A DNA stretch of 26,796 nt. It comes from Podila epigama. Taxonomy: Eukaryota > Mortierellomycota > Mortierellomycetes > Mortierellales > Mortierellaceae. The position numbers and the translations under genes are program-made. Of this stretch, positions 1-11,460 are shown one piece after another (the first letter of the stretch is position 1; the number at the start of each line of letters is the position of its first letter). The notes under the pieces are model-generated. The model had not been told where the DNA came from. It searched no databases and worked only from the letters and a program-made list of their open reading frames with translations. The stretch spans positions 8,749 through 35,544 of the forward strand of contig JAAAVE010000084.1 of NCBI GenBank assembly GCA_015679605.1. The letters are read 5' to 3'.

Positions 1-79
1 TTTTGCACTGTATTCTCATCTATAATACTTACCTACTTTTTGTACCTTCTTTCTTTCCTTGCACTCTAATTTACTACAG

Positions 80-219
80 TCACTATCGAGTCTGTGGGAT
101 CCATTGCTCCTCAGGATCTGTTTGTACAGGCAGTGCAGGTGTTGATGGACAAGTGCCAACATGTCAAGGAAGTTCTTCAAGAAACTGTGGTTCCTGCCCA
201 CCATGTCCAAATGTCGTAA
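80..219 (+). CDS. RPC40: C-terminal exon of RNA polymerase I/III subunit AC40 (RPAC1), partial
   Basis: This is the last exon of a gene whose earlier exons lie left of the window. A pyrimidine-rich intron ends in a CTAAT branch-like word and TTTACTACAG at 79. The exon then opens with two bases completing a codon and encodes 45 residues before TAA at 217-219. The residues begin TIESVGSIAPQDLF and continue into a helix with QAVQVLMDKC. This fits the C-terminus of the alpha-like AC40/RPAC1 subunit, where a T-I-E-S-x-G-x-x-P stretch precedes a helix ending in K-C. From family knowledge, AC40 pairs with AC19 as the assembly platform shared by RNA polymerases I and III in the nucleus. The homologous Pol II subunit RPB3 is the alternative, but the TIES-G motif and the short tail fit RPAC1 better. 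The call rests on 45 residues only. Confidence 0.68.
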
Positions 220-552
220 TTCCACGACATCGTTGTTTTTCTTCTTTTCCAGCCAACAAGATCTCTTGTCCTTGTTTCTACACCTGAAAACCACATTTTC
301 TCTCTCTCTCTCTCTCTCTCTTCTGCATCCTCGCCAACTTCTTCCTTACCTCTTAGTCTTGTTTTCTTTTGATTTCTGCATAATACACCGAGTAAAATAA
401 GTCTCTCCCATCTTATTGAGTGTGCTCGCAACTCGCAAGTTGTGAAGAGCAATTGGTGAACTTCTAAGCCACAGTCCAGACCTCTTTTTATAAACTAACT
501 GAAAGGCAATGTTGCACACGTTCGTTTTACTTCGCCCATGCACTGAACGAAG
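220..552. other. Intergenic region with a TC microsatellite
   Basis: This is the 3' flank of the AC40-type gene and the 5' flank of the next gene. It contains a pure TC dinucleotide run at about 299-320 and is otherwise T-rich. I see no convincing coding exon in it. Confidence 0.6.
299..320. repeat. (TC)n microsatellite
   Basis: There are about eleven uninterrupted TC units. On the transcribed strand of the downstream gene this is a polypyrimidine tract, common in fungal promoters and 5' leaders. No function can be assigned. Confidence 0.85.
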
Positions 553-3436
553 ATGTCCTCATTGACATCGCTCGAGTTGCAGCATGTCATCGACAGCTCT
601 CGCGTTCACCGTATTCTTCGGCCATTCAAAGCTAAAGTAAATCACATTCAACTGGCCATCAAGTCGTCACCAGCGCTCAGTCATCTCTGTCCAGATTCTG
701 CTCCTATTCTCGATGAACACACAGATTCTGACTCTGGGACTCATCGATCCTTGCGGTCCAGGACAATCAGGGGTCGTGCACCTGTCGTCGATACCAAACT
801 CAGGCGTACCAATGTCAACAACGGCCCTTGCATTCCACAAGCTATAATATCTACCAGCAAAATTGAAGACCTCGTCAAGAAGTACGGTCCTTCTCTGGCA
901 GCCCTATACCAGGAGACTATTGAAAAGATTTGGTGGCGTCCTTTGTGTGAGGACTATGCACTCCCACTGAACACATCACCTGCCACTGCTATAGCCAAGG
1001 GAATCAAGCCTGATCGAAACATGCTTGGACAGTATTGTGCATTCGCAGTCGGACGTATCGTGGCGCGCTTACCGGTTGATGATACGCAGCTCATGGAAAA
1101 GTACTATCACATCATGCCAGCTTACATGCGGAGGTAAGTCAAGTGGTGCATGGATCAAGTGGTGCATGGTATGTGAGATATTACGTGTTAGCGTGTAGAT
1201 TTTTTTCCAGGAAAGTTCCGCTATTGACATGCTACTCCTCTGCGATATCGCAGATTCGCGATCCTTGAACAAATAACAGAGATCTGTGTGCTACATATCC
1301 CAGTGGCGCATCTTATCCAACCTCTAGTCACTATTTGCGTTCAATATCGGGCAACATGCCAGGTAGGTCTATAGTTTATACTATTAGAGTCTTTAAATGA
1401 GGTTCTATTGTATTGACTATGCTCACTCACTACACACATATTCTCATATTGGCCTGTGCGGATGGTAGGCTATTAGTTTGTTGAAACACATGTTCAGGTG
1501 CCAGGACGCGAACGTTCACCTTGACCACGAATGGGCATACGATTCAGCCGATCAAGTCGACAGCAGCGATGCATGGATTCAGTTTTTGTGCGAGAACTTG
1601 CAAGTGGATCATTTGAAGAGCAAGCCATTTCAAGACTTCTTCCTGTCTGTTCGACCTGTACATCGGGTTCGACTGATGGGTGCAGCGTTTTTAGCGCTTC
1701 TTGACGATCCGGGCATGCCTGCCATCAAGCGCATCTGGCGACCAAAGTTAGTGATGTGGACATCAAACCTTATTGGAGATTCGCTCATGGCCCACCACGA
1801 GGCATTAACCTCTGAAAGGAATTCAGATTTTCAACATGCCTCTGTCTTGGATAACACCATTCAGGAAATCGCTTTAAAGGTCCACTCATACAGGAAAGCT
1901 GAGGATGAGGCATCACAGATGGTATGGACTGCCCAAAGGGACCTTGGCTTAAGTCTGGTCCTCCATTCGCTATATGTTGTCGTAACAGGACCGGAACCTA
2001 CCACTGACACAGAAAAGGTTGACCAATGGACCAGCATTTTGCGGACATATAATATTGACAACACCACATGGGTTGACCTCCGTGTCTTGCTTGAGGCGTA
2101 TGGGCTCTTAATGAACCTCAACGCCATGGTCTTGATGTTGGATGCGCAACAACTCTATGACCTTTCTATCCTGCTCCTCCAAGCAACCATTCACGATTAC
2201 AGAGAAGTTTCCAAGAGGACACTAGAACAGTTGGGATACGACTGTGGTATCACTCTTGCGAGCCTAAAGTTGCATCTCGAAGATGTGCAACAACGTCGAG
2301 CGGACAAAATCATGCGAGTTCAGTGGTAAGTTCTCAATCAAGCCGAGTAGTTTTTTTTTCTGTGTGTGCATATGTGGATATACAGTCATATGTGGTCAAT
2401 TAACGATACAAGAGCTGCTCCTTTTCTTTCTCTGTTCTCTAGGCGTTATGATGATGTATTAGACGACTGGGTGGAACAGGATGTTGGCTTTTCTGTGCAG
2501 GCCACAGAGGGCGTGGATACTACCGAAGCTACTACCGCTGTTACTTCTGATGAGGACATTAGCAAGTATTCAACGGGATTCTGTTCAGACGACGCTTCAG
2601 ATGACGCTTCAGACGACGCAGCTTCATATTATCCCCATTGGGAGACTCAAGTATCCTCAATACCCAGTCCGACACTTAGTTCTGACGACGATGCATCTCC
2701 CGTCAGTCGTGCAAGATCTAGAGGTCGTTGCAAAACTTCAATAATACGTTCAGGCGTATCTCTCTCCTCCGACTCCTCCTCCGACTCCTCAACCGCCTCC
2801 TCCACCGTCTCCTCCAAAGCCGAGTCCAAAAATCTTCGCCCATTGAACTGCCGCTTGCCTCCAAGTCTACTACCTGTGCCTATTATTGCTGTGGTGACTA
2901 AGAAGAGTCGAAGCTGTTCACAGGAATCGATCGCGTCAGATGGTCCACTAGAAGATGTCTTGAGCGAATCTGATGAAAATTATGTGAGCGACACATCTTC
3001 ATGGTCATCCGAGCCTCCATCCAACAATATACCCGCTACATCTCGGACGGAAAATATCAATTTTATACACACTGAATCAGATTCAAGTAGCGACTCTGAT
3101 ACCAGAGACCCACCGCCAAAGATTTCAAGGATTCCCATGCGCAACATCTTCCGGCCACCATCACCAATGCACAAAACGCTTAGCACCAACACTGTCTTGC
3201 GACGCAAGGATAGGCCCACAGCAGGAAAGGTCGCGCGGAGTAGTATCCAAAAGGTGTTGACCAGTAACCTAAAAGGTCAAGCAGGAAGTAGGAAGAAACG
3301 TTCTCTTTCCGCCATTCTCAACAGTGATTTTGACGATTCTGGTGACAGCGAGTATGATGGCTCGAACAGTAGCAAAAGAAAATTTACTTCAAAACGACCT
3401 GGCCGCGTCGGTTCAAGGCGACAACGGCGCGGTTGA
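553..3436 (+). CDS. Hypothetical protein, four exons, 846 aa, Ser/Asp-rich tail
   Basis: I assembled exons 553-1133, 1254-1362, 1469-2325 and 2443-3436. The introns use GTAAGT, GTAGGT and GTAAGT donors and CAG/TAG acceptors. Total length is 2541 nt with all phases compatible, giving 846 aa. The start is the first ATG of the open frame, and TGA is at 3434-3436. Residues 1-516 look folded and helical, with W- and L-rich segments. Residues from about 520 on are low-complexity: Ser/Asp clusters (repeats of S-D-D-A near 2587-2624, a Ser-rich run near 2761-2816) and a Lys/Arg-rich end with several KR/RR pairs that could be nuclear localisation signals. A folded N-terminus with an acidic-serine, basic-ended tail suggests a nuclear protein regulated by phosphorylation (casein-kinase-like S-D sites); that is inference. 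I do not recognise the family and propose no function. Codon use and exon structure look normal. Confidence 0.8.
2587..2816 (+). repeat. Ser/Asp-coding low-complexity repeats inside the hypothetical gene
   Basis: Two short tandem patches sit in exon 4. A GAYGACGCTTCA-type unit repeats near 2587-2624, and a TCCTCCGAC/TCCTCC unit repeats near 2761-2816. Both keep the reading frame and encode acidic-serine or pure serine stretches, so they are likely length-variable between strains. Confidence 0.7.
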
Positions 3437-3980
3437 CCCATAATGTCAATTAGCCACGTATTGCGCGTCGCTTTGATTTCGCAAACTTTATCCCTGGAAC
3501 CGTTACATGAGGCGAAAATGCTATATTAACATCTTTCCAAGTTTAGATGTTCAAGCAAGAAATGACATTCTAGTCAGCATAGGATGCAATGCACCTACAT
3601 GGAACCAATGATTGTACCATGTACCCTAAAGAAACAGACGTAGAGGGAACATGACAAAGGCATCCTTGGTTCAGAGGCTATGTCAACAAAGGACGGAGTC
3701 GCTTGGGCTTTTCATTTGGCAAAACGACTGAGGTTGCTGTCCACATCAGTGACAGCATTTTCAAAAAGCAAATAAAACTTTCTTAGCCATTTATAGGATA
3801 GCTTCTCACAGAACAAGTGCAGGAACAGAGATGCATTCTCTAGTGACGTGTCGTCAACGGCGCACAAAACATGGCAATGGTGGTCCACCGTTGGCTTGTC
3901 CAAAATGTACTTTTACCATTTTTTGAGCTTCTTTTGATATAATACAGTCTTTATTTACAATTCATCTACTATCCTTTCAA
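3437..3980. other. Intergenic region between convergent genes
   Basis: This 544-bp stretch holds the 3' flanks of the hypothetical gene (+) and the protease gene (-). A minus-strand AATAAA lies at 3955-3950. A 63-codon open frame on the minus strand (3903-3712) has no recognisable motif and no clear partner exon, so I left it out. Confidence 0.6.
3950..3955 (-). terminator. Poly(A) signal of the subtilase gene
   Basis: AATAAA on the minus strand, about 26 bases past the protease stop codon, is a plausible cleavage/polyadenylation signal. Confidence 0.5.
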
Positions 3981-6900
3981 TCAGTGCAGACTGAAGGGTG
4001 CAGAAAGATGGCTCTCAAAATCAGCATCGTTCTCGGGGTTACCAAAGTGCTTGAGGAGTGAGATTCGCAGGCGGTAGACACCGTTCGCGCTGAGTCGGCT
4101 GTTTTGTACAGACACGGTTGTGCCATCTTCGCGCAGCAACTCTCCATCCCATCCCATGACTTGGAACGCGTTACCTTCAAGCTGGTCGTTGCGGGGGATG
4201 TACTTTGCGACACCGTTCTTGAGGAGGCCGTAGCTCTTGACTTCGCGGGGGTCGTTACCGTCCTCCGAGACCAGATCCAGGACAAGGATTTCGCTAGCGG
4301 TGATCATTCGGAAGACAATCTTCATACCATTTGCTGTAGGGCGGGGTCGTCCTGTGGCGGATCCACCGTCATCACCCATATTGTTGTTGGCGGTGCCGTG
4401 GCTGGGGTCCAATTCAATTTCATGACTGATTTGCCCAGCCACGGTCACTTGCTCACCAGCAAGGTCTTCAATGCTGTTTGGTCCCACGTTGGCGTCTCCT
4501 CCACGACGGCGGCCCGCTGTGGGGGGAGCATTGGAGCGCAAGGGACGACCACGAGCATCAAAGATACGGAGACCAAAGGATGGGTCCAAGATGGTGACAT
4601 TCTTGAAGCTACCCTGCATGCCCATGTATGGGACATGAATGACTGGAGTCTTGTGCGAGACAGTTTCTGGTGTAAAACGAACGAATCCACTGTAAATAAC
4701 ATACTTTTCGGGTTCCGTCTGGGGTCCAGTGAAGGTCATGTCCACGGTTGCAGACGCGCCTGGACCGACCTTGACAGTCTTTTTCGCGATTTTGACCTTG
4801 GCCGGTGCTTGGACCTTTTGTGGGTTTTTGTCGACCATGTTTGCTTTGTCAAATGGCAACAAGCCAGCGGCAGGGATGACTTCGACCTTGTACGAGATAG
4901 GGTCGGTGCCGCGGTTGGCAATAGTGAATGTTTGGCGGGCGTTGATGTGTACAGTGTCATTGAGGGCAATGTGAGAAGGAGTGACAGAGGTCTGGGTCGA
5001 GAGAACATCCATCATGTTGATGAGTCCTGCACCTTGCTGGGTGACAGAAGCAAAGCCCTTGAACTGTTTGGGTTGATCCTTGCGGGGTTGACCACTGTTC
5101 TGGAAGGCTGTTTTGATGTCTACAGCAGAGCGGTCGCCATCAGGGCGGCCTTCAAGGTAGAGAGCTACACATCCGACGACGTAGGGTGTAGCCATGGATG
5201 TTCCTGACAAGGATGCATATGAGCCAAGCTACAGTAAAGGTAACATCAAAAAAAGTTTTGTTTTCACACACACATACATCATGGAGAGATGTTAATTACG
5301 AGCGGAATGGGTCTGAGAAAACGACATATTCATGTTATAAAAGAAGAACACTCACCTTGACAGGGAATGTAGACCAGATTTGGCCACCAGGGGCAGCGAT
5401 GTCTGGCTTGGAATTGAGCTCCGAGTCTGGACCCATGGATGAAAAGAGAGACAGGAAACCACCGTTGGGGTTGATGACGTTCTTGGGACCTGAACCGGCC
5501 TGCAGCTTGATCCCCTCCTTCTCCTTCTTTTGCTTTTGGATGGTCTGGAGTAAGTACTCACCATCAGCCAGAGTGATGGTACGAACTTTGATTAGGGCGC
5601 CCTCAGTGTCGGCAGCAAAGCCGGATGAAGGAACATTGTCCATGAGGATGACGCCAGCAGCGCCAGCAAGCGCAGCGTTCGCGACTTTGACCTTGAAGGT
5701 ACATTCACCACGTCGGATCAGTACAATCTTGCCTTTGAGGTTTTGAGTGATGGGCGTGCAAGCATCGGCTTTGACGGTGCCCGAAGTGCCAGGTGCAATT
5801 TGTACTAGGGTTGTGTTCTCTAGGTCCATGTCACGGTCTCCTGCAAAGAGAATAGACCTGTCGTCGTCATTACTCGAGGACGACGCGTCATGGTCAGAGT
5901 CGTTATCCTCCTCGTCATCGTCATGACCATGGTCCCGCCTCTTGTGCACAGAGTTTGCTTTGGTTCCTTCGCGTTTCACCTGGAAATATAAATTGCTCCG
6001 GAACTCATTCTCGGTTGATGCAACTGTAATCAGGCCACCCGCCACTCCTGGTGAGGATGCCTCAAACAATCCCATCTGACCTTCATTGCCCATTGCCGCG
6101 ACAATAACTGTGCCGTTCTTGGAGAGTTGGTCTGCCAAGTGAGCTTCACGGTCCTGGCGCCATCCACCGGGTCCTCCCAAGGAGAGGTTGATGACCTGCA
6201 TTCCATCCTCGGCGGCCCTGAGTAAGGCCTTCATGATCAGATCGTTACTTGTTCCACCACGGCATCCAAACACGCGGTAAGCTCCAAGTGTGGCTAAAGT
6301 GTGTAAAAAGTATACAGAATGTATCAGTACGGAAGGCTATTCAGGTTTTTTTGTGTCGCCTATGACCATGAAGTCTATGTATACATCTTACCTTCTGGTG
6401 CGACACCGATAAATGAAGGGTCCTTTGCAGCAATGATACCAGCGACATGGGTACCTATAGAAAGTGTAAAACATTCACGATTCCTTTTGAGTGAGATATA
6501 TGCCATTTTTTTTTCTTTGAGGATTGTTGGATGCATGTCAAAATAGAAGAGAGAGGAAAAAACGCTACCATGTCCATCACAGTCAGACTTTGGGTCATCG
6601 TCGGGGCTCCGACCGTCGTCGCCAACAAAGTCTGTTCCAAAGGCAACTTTACATCCTGGTCCAAAGCATCCTCCCAAAGCTGGATGCTGATTTTTTTGGA
6701 GGGTGAACAGGGAAATATATACATGTCAATACAAAGAACGAAAAGATTAGAGGCGAGCGACAAGTTGATTACATTATTGGACAACTTTGCAGTTATAGAG
6801 AGCATAATCTACTCTCACTTGGTGATACTTACCGTGTAGTCGACTCCAGAATCGATGATGCCAATCTTGACGCCTTTGCCAAAGAGTTTCATAGATTCAT

Positions 6901-7726
6901 GGACTTGCTTGACACCAGTCATATCATGGCTATTTTTTCAGGTTGTTATTTGTCAGTCTTGAGAGAGGAAAGTCAAGTTTTCTTACAAAGAAATGAAACG
7001 ACAAAAAGTGAAGAATAAAGATCGAAAGTAACCAAAAAAAAAAAAGACTTACACAGATGCCACCTTATCGGGACCTCCTTCTGCACCAAAGATTTGAATG
7101 CGGTCAGCAACATCTGGGCGGTCGTGCATAACCTAATTGTTGTTTGAAGAACAAAAATGGTTGAGTATCCTACATGAAAAGACGGCACTTGATACCCTCA
7201 TGAAGCAATATTTTGGGCAGCATGAAGCGACAGGTAGCGTCGAGCGTTGGGAGGAGATTGTGGGTTAATCACATACAACAGGTTCGACCAACTTGATGCC
7301 GGGCACTTGGGCGATTAGTTCCTTGAGCACAGATTCATCTTTGACATCGACCGAGACGGCGTTGAGCGCGCCCCAGAACTCGTGTCGGATAGTGATTCCA
7401 GGATGGTTCGCAACTAGCTGTGAAAACATTTCATGCTCATTGAACTGGTCATGGAAATCAATCCAGTACGCGTCTTGGACGGCATTTTCGACTGTGTCTG
7501 CCATACGAATAATGGGCTCCTGGTACGTCTTTTTGTGATGGCGGTAGCCGCCTACCCTCACACCACCATCGCTAATAATCTTGACGCTGTCCAAGAGAGA
7601 CGAAAAGTGCTGAGCATGGGCGACATTTCCAGATGAGGACGAGGTAAGAGTGGAAGAGGAGAGGAGGAGGAGAGTGGCGAGGGTAGCGGAAAGGATGAGG
7701 CTACTGGAAGAAGCGGCAAACTTCAT
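3981..7726 (-). CDS. Secreted subtilisin-like serine protease with PA domain (S8, Vpr-type)
   Basis: Seven exons on the minus strand: 7726-7277, 7132-7053, 6929-6833, 6686-6569, 6454-6392, 6293-5356 and 5228-3981. Together they make 2994 nt (997 aa) with matching phases. Residues 1-35 form a hydrophobic signal peptide, and residues 60-150 look like an inhibitor-type propeptide. The catalytic triad is complete: Asp203 in IIDSGVD, His251 in GHGTHVAG and Ser593 in GTSMATP, with the oxyanion Asn near 340 in AAMGNEG. A PA (protease-associated) domain sits between His and Ser at about 427-520. A fibronectin-III-like region follows the catalytic domain. An Asp/His/Ser-rich insert occupies about 386-417. 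The layout matches large extracellular Vpr/C5a-peptidase-like subtilases. It most likely degrades extracellular protein for nutrition. It is transcribed divergently from RRP43. Confidence 0.93.
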
Positions 7727-8862
7727 GGTCAGAGAAATAAACTATAACGTTCGATTTCCCGTTGTGGTGATTGAGATGCTGAGGTTTAAGTCGTTGACTC
7801 TTTTTTTTTTCCCTTCTGTATTATATCGCGTTATGTCGTATCGTATCGTGTCGTATCTAGTCGTGTCTTGTCTTGTCGTATGTACACGGATGCCTGATGG
7901 GCAGGGTCAATTGAGAAAGAATAGTTGTAGAAGACAAGAATTGAAAACAAAAAAAAAGAAGAATGCGTGTATAGAAAACCAAGAAGAATGGCAAAACCAA
8001 TGGACCTTTAAACAAAGATGACCGCCAAAGTGCCTTTAGCCTTGGACAGAGTGAACCCCTCTACACTTTGCCACACTTTCATGAAACCTTCTCCGATCTG
8101 CTTCTCGCCCACCGTGTTTTTGTCTCATGAATGTAGCCAAGAAGCATTCATTTTTTCATTCAAATTTAGTGTGACCTAGAATGTCCCTCGCCCCTCCATA
8201 AATCTCAAATCTTCAACGGGTCATTATCTAACAACATCCCTGCTCATGCTGGCTGACATAGGATAATTTACACGTGTCATATCTGATGTATCCCAGAGAA
8301 TCATTCTGCTGTTGCTCTTGTTGCTGTACCTTCCATCATGTAGTCCATCCTCAGAGTCTACTTGATGAACAGTAGCTTCAATTGTCCACCGTCATGCAGT
8401 CAAACTGTAGATGGCAGGAAGTTGATATCATTGACTGGCAGCACAGACGTCTAGAAAAAAGAAAAAAAAAAAAAGAAAGAGCCAGAAAAGCCTGCTAGAA
8501 CGAACAACATGCCACTTGAACAAGCATAAGCAGGCTGTGCAATTCCTGTACCAGGATACGCATCTGTTAGTTGTATCGGCAATAAGCCAAGGCATCATGA
8601 TTTATGCCAATTGGATACTGGTTCTCATTAACCACGAGAGTAACCTTCGTGAGTGTGCCCGAATGGAAGCCAATGTCAAACGAAGAAGTCATCGTACAAC
8701 GGAAGCAATTTGGTCTATGGGTGTTGGTGTATTTGACGTGTTGCCAAACCAAATTTGTTCTTTGTGACTTCGTTTTGGTATGAAAAGGGGACATCGCGTT
8801 TTAAACAAACAAGCTTTTCTATTTTTTTTTCCAGCCTTCAACTCAGTTCATACTATATAACA
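7727..8862. other. Divergent promoter region between protease and RRP43
   Basis: About 1.1 kb separates the two start codons. It contains a degenerate TCGTAT-type repeat (7832-7882), poly-T at 7801-7810 and a poly-A tract near 8456-8477. The open frames present are short and motif-free; I see no gene here. Confidence 0.65.
7832..7882. repeat. Degenerate TCGTAT/TCGTG repeat in the protease 5' flank
   Basis: Short words of the form TCGTA(T), TCGTG and TCTTG recur about nine times in tandem roughly 110-155 bp upstream of the protease start codon. This could be a decaying microsatellite or a cluster of binding sites. Confidence 0.6.
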
Positions 8863-9987
8863 ATGGCCGCTCCATCAACAGCAACCATGGCTACTTCGCC
8901 TGCATTCACATTCTCAGCATCCACATTCCAAAAGTTACATCCTACAGAATACTTTCGTAAATTTGTCTCACAAGGCGTGCGCCCCGATGGCAGACTCTTA
9001 AACAGCTTTAGACCCACTACTGTACACCATGGCGTGATCACGACGGCTAATGGCTCGGCCATGGTCCGCATCGGTGGCACCACCGTTGTCTGCGGTGTTA
9101 AAGCGGAAGTTGCAGAACCAAGACTCGATACTCCCGACCAAGGATATCTCGGTAAGGAGCAGAAGAAACAAAGGCGTCATTCATTGTTTTACTGTTTCCG
9201 AGTCACTTCATATGTTTTTTTGTGTCTACCTTTAAAACATAACAAGATCCTGACATATTGCCTTGCACACGTTTCTAGTCCCTAATGTCGATCTTTCCCC
9301 TATCGCCTCAAGTGCATTCAGACCTGGACCTCCTAGTGAGCAAGCACAGACAGTGTCAGAGGCAATCCATCGTGTCTTGACAGAGAGCAAGGTCTTGGAT
9401 CTTAAAGATTTATGTATTGAAGAAGGCAAGGCTGTCTGGTCTCTTTGGGTTGATGTGGTGTGTATCGGCTACGATGGAAACATTTACGATGCTGCTCTGA
9501 CAGCTGTCATGGCATCTCTTGCCAATGGTAAGCGAGGACACGAATTTATATCTGATCAAGCAGGAGGTTGTTTTGTTGGATTACCCTTTGCAACACAAGG
9601 AAAGAAAAAGCGATATAACTCATCCCTCTCTTTTTTTTGGCACTTCCTCTAGTTCGCATTCGTAAACCCACATACGAAGAGGGCATCGTCAAAGTATCAG
9701 GAGCAGGGGAACTAGATGATGAAAACTCTTTTGCATTGAAGCTCGCACGGACATTGACAAGCGCCACTTTTGCAATCTTTGACACAGACCTCGTTGCCTT
9801 GGCAGATCCCAACTTTGCAGAAGAGTCTGTTAGTCAAGGACGGATTTCAGTCACATTGGACGAGTCGGGACAGATCTGTGCTTTGTCCAAGGTGGGTGCT
9901 GGTGCGTGCTCACCGGCTTTGTTGAGACAATGTCTGGACAAGACTCGGGAACGCGCACAAGAACTGCGACAGATTATGAACCAATAA
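8863..9987 (+). CDS. RRP43: Exosome complex component RRP43 (EXOSC8-like)
   Basis: Exons 8863-9151, 9279-9527 and 9653-9987 total 873 nt (290 aa). Introns begin GTAAGG and GTAAGC and end CTAG. The chosen ATG has a good context (ACAATGG); the frame is open upstream but offers no better start. The protein has the RNase PH fold signature: GVRPDGR near the N-terminus, the NGSAMVRIGGTTVVCGVKAE strand block, PDQGYLVPNVDL across intron 1, and VDVVCIGYDGNIYDAALTA. The last exon carries the second half of the fold and ends in a helix. Length agrees with RRP43 (about 275-300 aa). From family knowledge it is a catalytically inactive ring subunit of the nuclear and cytoplasmic RNA exosome. EXOSC7/RRP42 is the nearest alternative; the PDQGY-PNVDL block favours RRP43. 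Confidence 0.9.
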
Positions 9988-10036
9988 CAGCAGGACTTTG
10001 GGGCGAAAGGACGTCATCCAAGCCGATCACAGCCTT

Positions 10037-10042
10037 AATAAA
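10037..10042 (+). terminator. Poly(A) signal of RRP43
   Basis: AATAAA occurs about 50 bases past the RRP43 stop codon, at the expected distance for a polyadenylation signal. Confidence 0.5.
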
Positions 10043-10285
10043 TCAATATACGGAAAATGCATCTTGAACCACCTCGTTCAATGTTTTATACCATGGTTCA
10101 GTTGACAAGGATGCAGTTTGCTGTAAGAGTCGTTATCTACTAGAGTACCTCTGCGATTTTACTACAATGATAATTCACAATTCATGGTGCGGTTTTGAAG
10201 AGGAGAAAGGACAGCGCGAGATGAACAAAAACGAATCAATTCAGGTGGTCTGCGCCACAAAATAATTTTTCTATTCAATCTATCC

Positions 10286-11197
10286 CTATCCAAGTTGCTT
10301 TGAAATCAACAATTGTTGAATGTCTGTAAAAAAAAGTAACCCTGGATCCCACTGTAGGCGAGGGCGGAGCGAAATCATCGGCCTAAGGAGAGAACAAATG
10401 ACTGCCGTCCGGAAAGCAAAGAAGCCTCGATGCCTGGGCTGATATTGCTGCCATTCCTTCTCGAGCGTCCTGGAGAGTGGTTGGTGCGTACGACAGTGTC
10501 GCATATACTCGATTGGAACGAGGTTTGTGATGGAAAAGACGCCCGATGCTGGATTAATAAAACATCTTACTCTTGGGCGCCTCCGCATATCGCTCTGCGG
10601 TCTGCAGGGCTGATGCCACAGTCTTGAATTTGCCACGGATCCTTTCCAAAATCGCAACCACGTCGTCGTCCAGTTGGTTCTCTCGTGGGAACGTATGGAC
10701 GAGATCCAGAAGTGAGTTGATCTTTTTCATGGACCTATAGAGGAACAAGGCACTTCATTGTGTTAAGACTCGCAAGGTTACCATAAGAGAGAACAAACTA
10801 AAGAGCGTCTAACAAAAAAAAAAAAAAATCCATGTCCTTACTTTTCTGAAATGCGTCCAGGGTCCAACTGAGCGAGAGCCTTCCAGACTTGAGCACAGCC
10901 AGCATAATAACCAACCTCGCGCGAGAGCTCAAACCCTTTCTCACATCCCATGACCCGTCCTTCAATTGCGCCATTTCGCTTGCCTGCAGCCATACCGTCG
11001 TCTCGCCCAAACTCGACGAACCTGTGAGCATTTACACAAGTGTAGAGATATCATTGAGTAAATCAAGAGATTCTGAGATGAATGTCAAGTTTTCAATGCG
11101 CGTGAGGTGTGTGTTGTTACATGTTCTCAAGATGGACTAGGTCGTCAAGATCCAGCTCTGTAGGCAATTCGGGAGCGGTGTTGGCCATGGTTGTCAT
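10286..11197 (-). CDS. LTO1: LTO1, Yae1-domain protein (ORAOV1 homologue)
   Basis: I assembled minus-strand exons 11197-11121, 11021-10842, 10734-10571 and 10323-10286 (459 nt, 152 aa). The centre carries the Yae1/deca-GX3 pattern: glycines every four residues in a run with EFGRDDGMAAG, NGAIEGRVMGCEKGFEL and EVGYYAGCAQVWKAL. It is followed by the conserved IRGKFK helix. The last exon is only 38 nt and encodes IQQLLISKQLG. It was chosen because a TTTTTTTTACAG acceptor gives the right phase, so it is the least certain part. A second ATG at 11188 is an alternative start. From family knowledge, LTO1 with YAE1 is an adaptor that recruits the cytosolic Fe-S assembly machinery to the ABC protein RLI1/ABCE1, needed for ribosome biogenesis. 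It is convergent with RRP43. Confidence 0.83.
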
Positions 11198-11460
11198 GAT
11201 TGTAGTTTTTTGGAGTATTGTTGGATGCGTATTTGAGAAGGAGTTTGAGTGATTAGACAAAGAGGATAACAAATATGAATATATTTTTTGTGACCACTTC
11301 TTTCCTACCACTCGTCTACCATTCCCAAAAGAGCAGCTCGTGTGGTCAGTGGAGCTGCAGCAATAGTTTGGTGCAGTGGTCAGGAAGAGAATGGTATTAC
11401 TCAAAGGGCGAGCACAGGCTCCAGCATCCTCACCACCATTTCAAAAAAAAAAAAAAAAAA

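Noticed and set aside
3712-3903. A 63-codon minus-strand open frame between the hypothetical gene and the protease.
   Set aside because: No motif, no clear partner exon or start context; it could be chance.
4104-5207. A 367-codon open frame on the plus strand opposite the protease.
   Set aside because: It overlaps the protease exon that carries the catalytic Ser motif on the other strand and has no domain signature; it is a shadow of the real gene.
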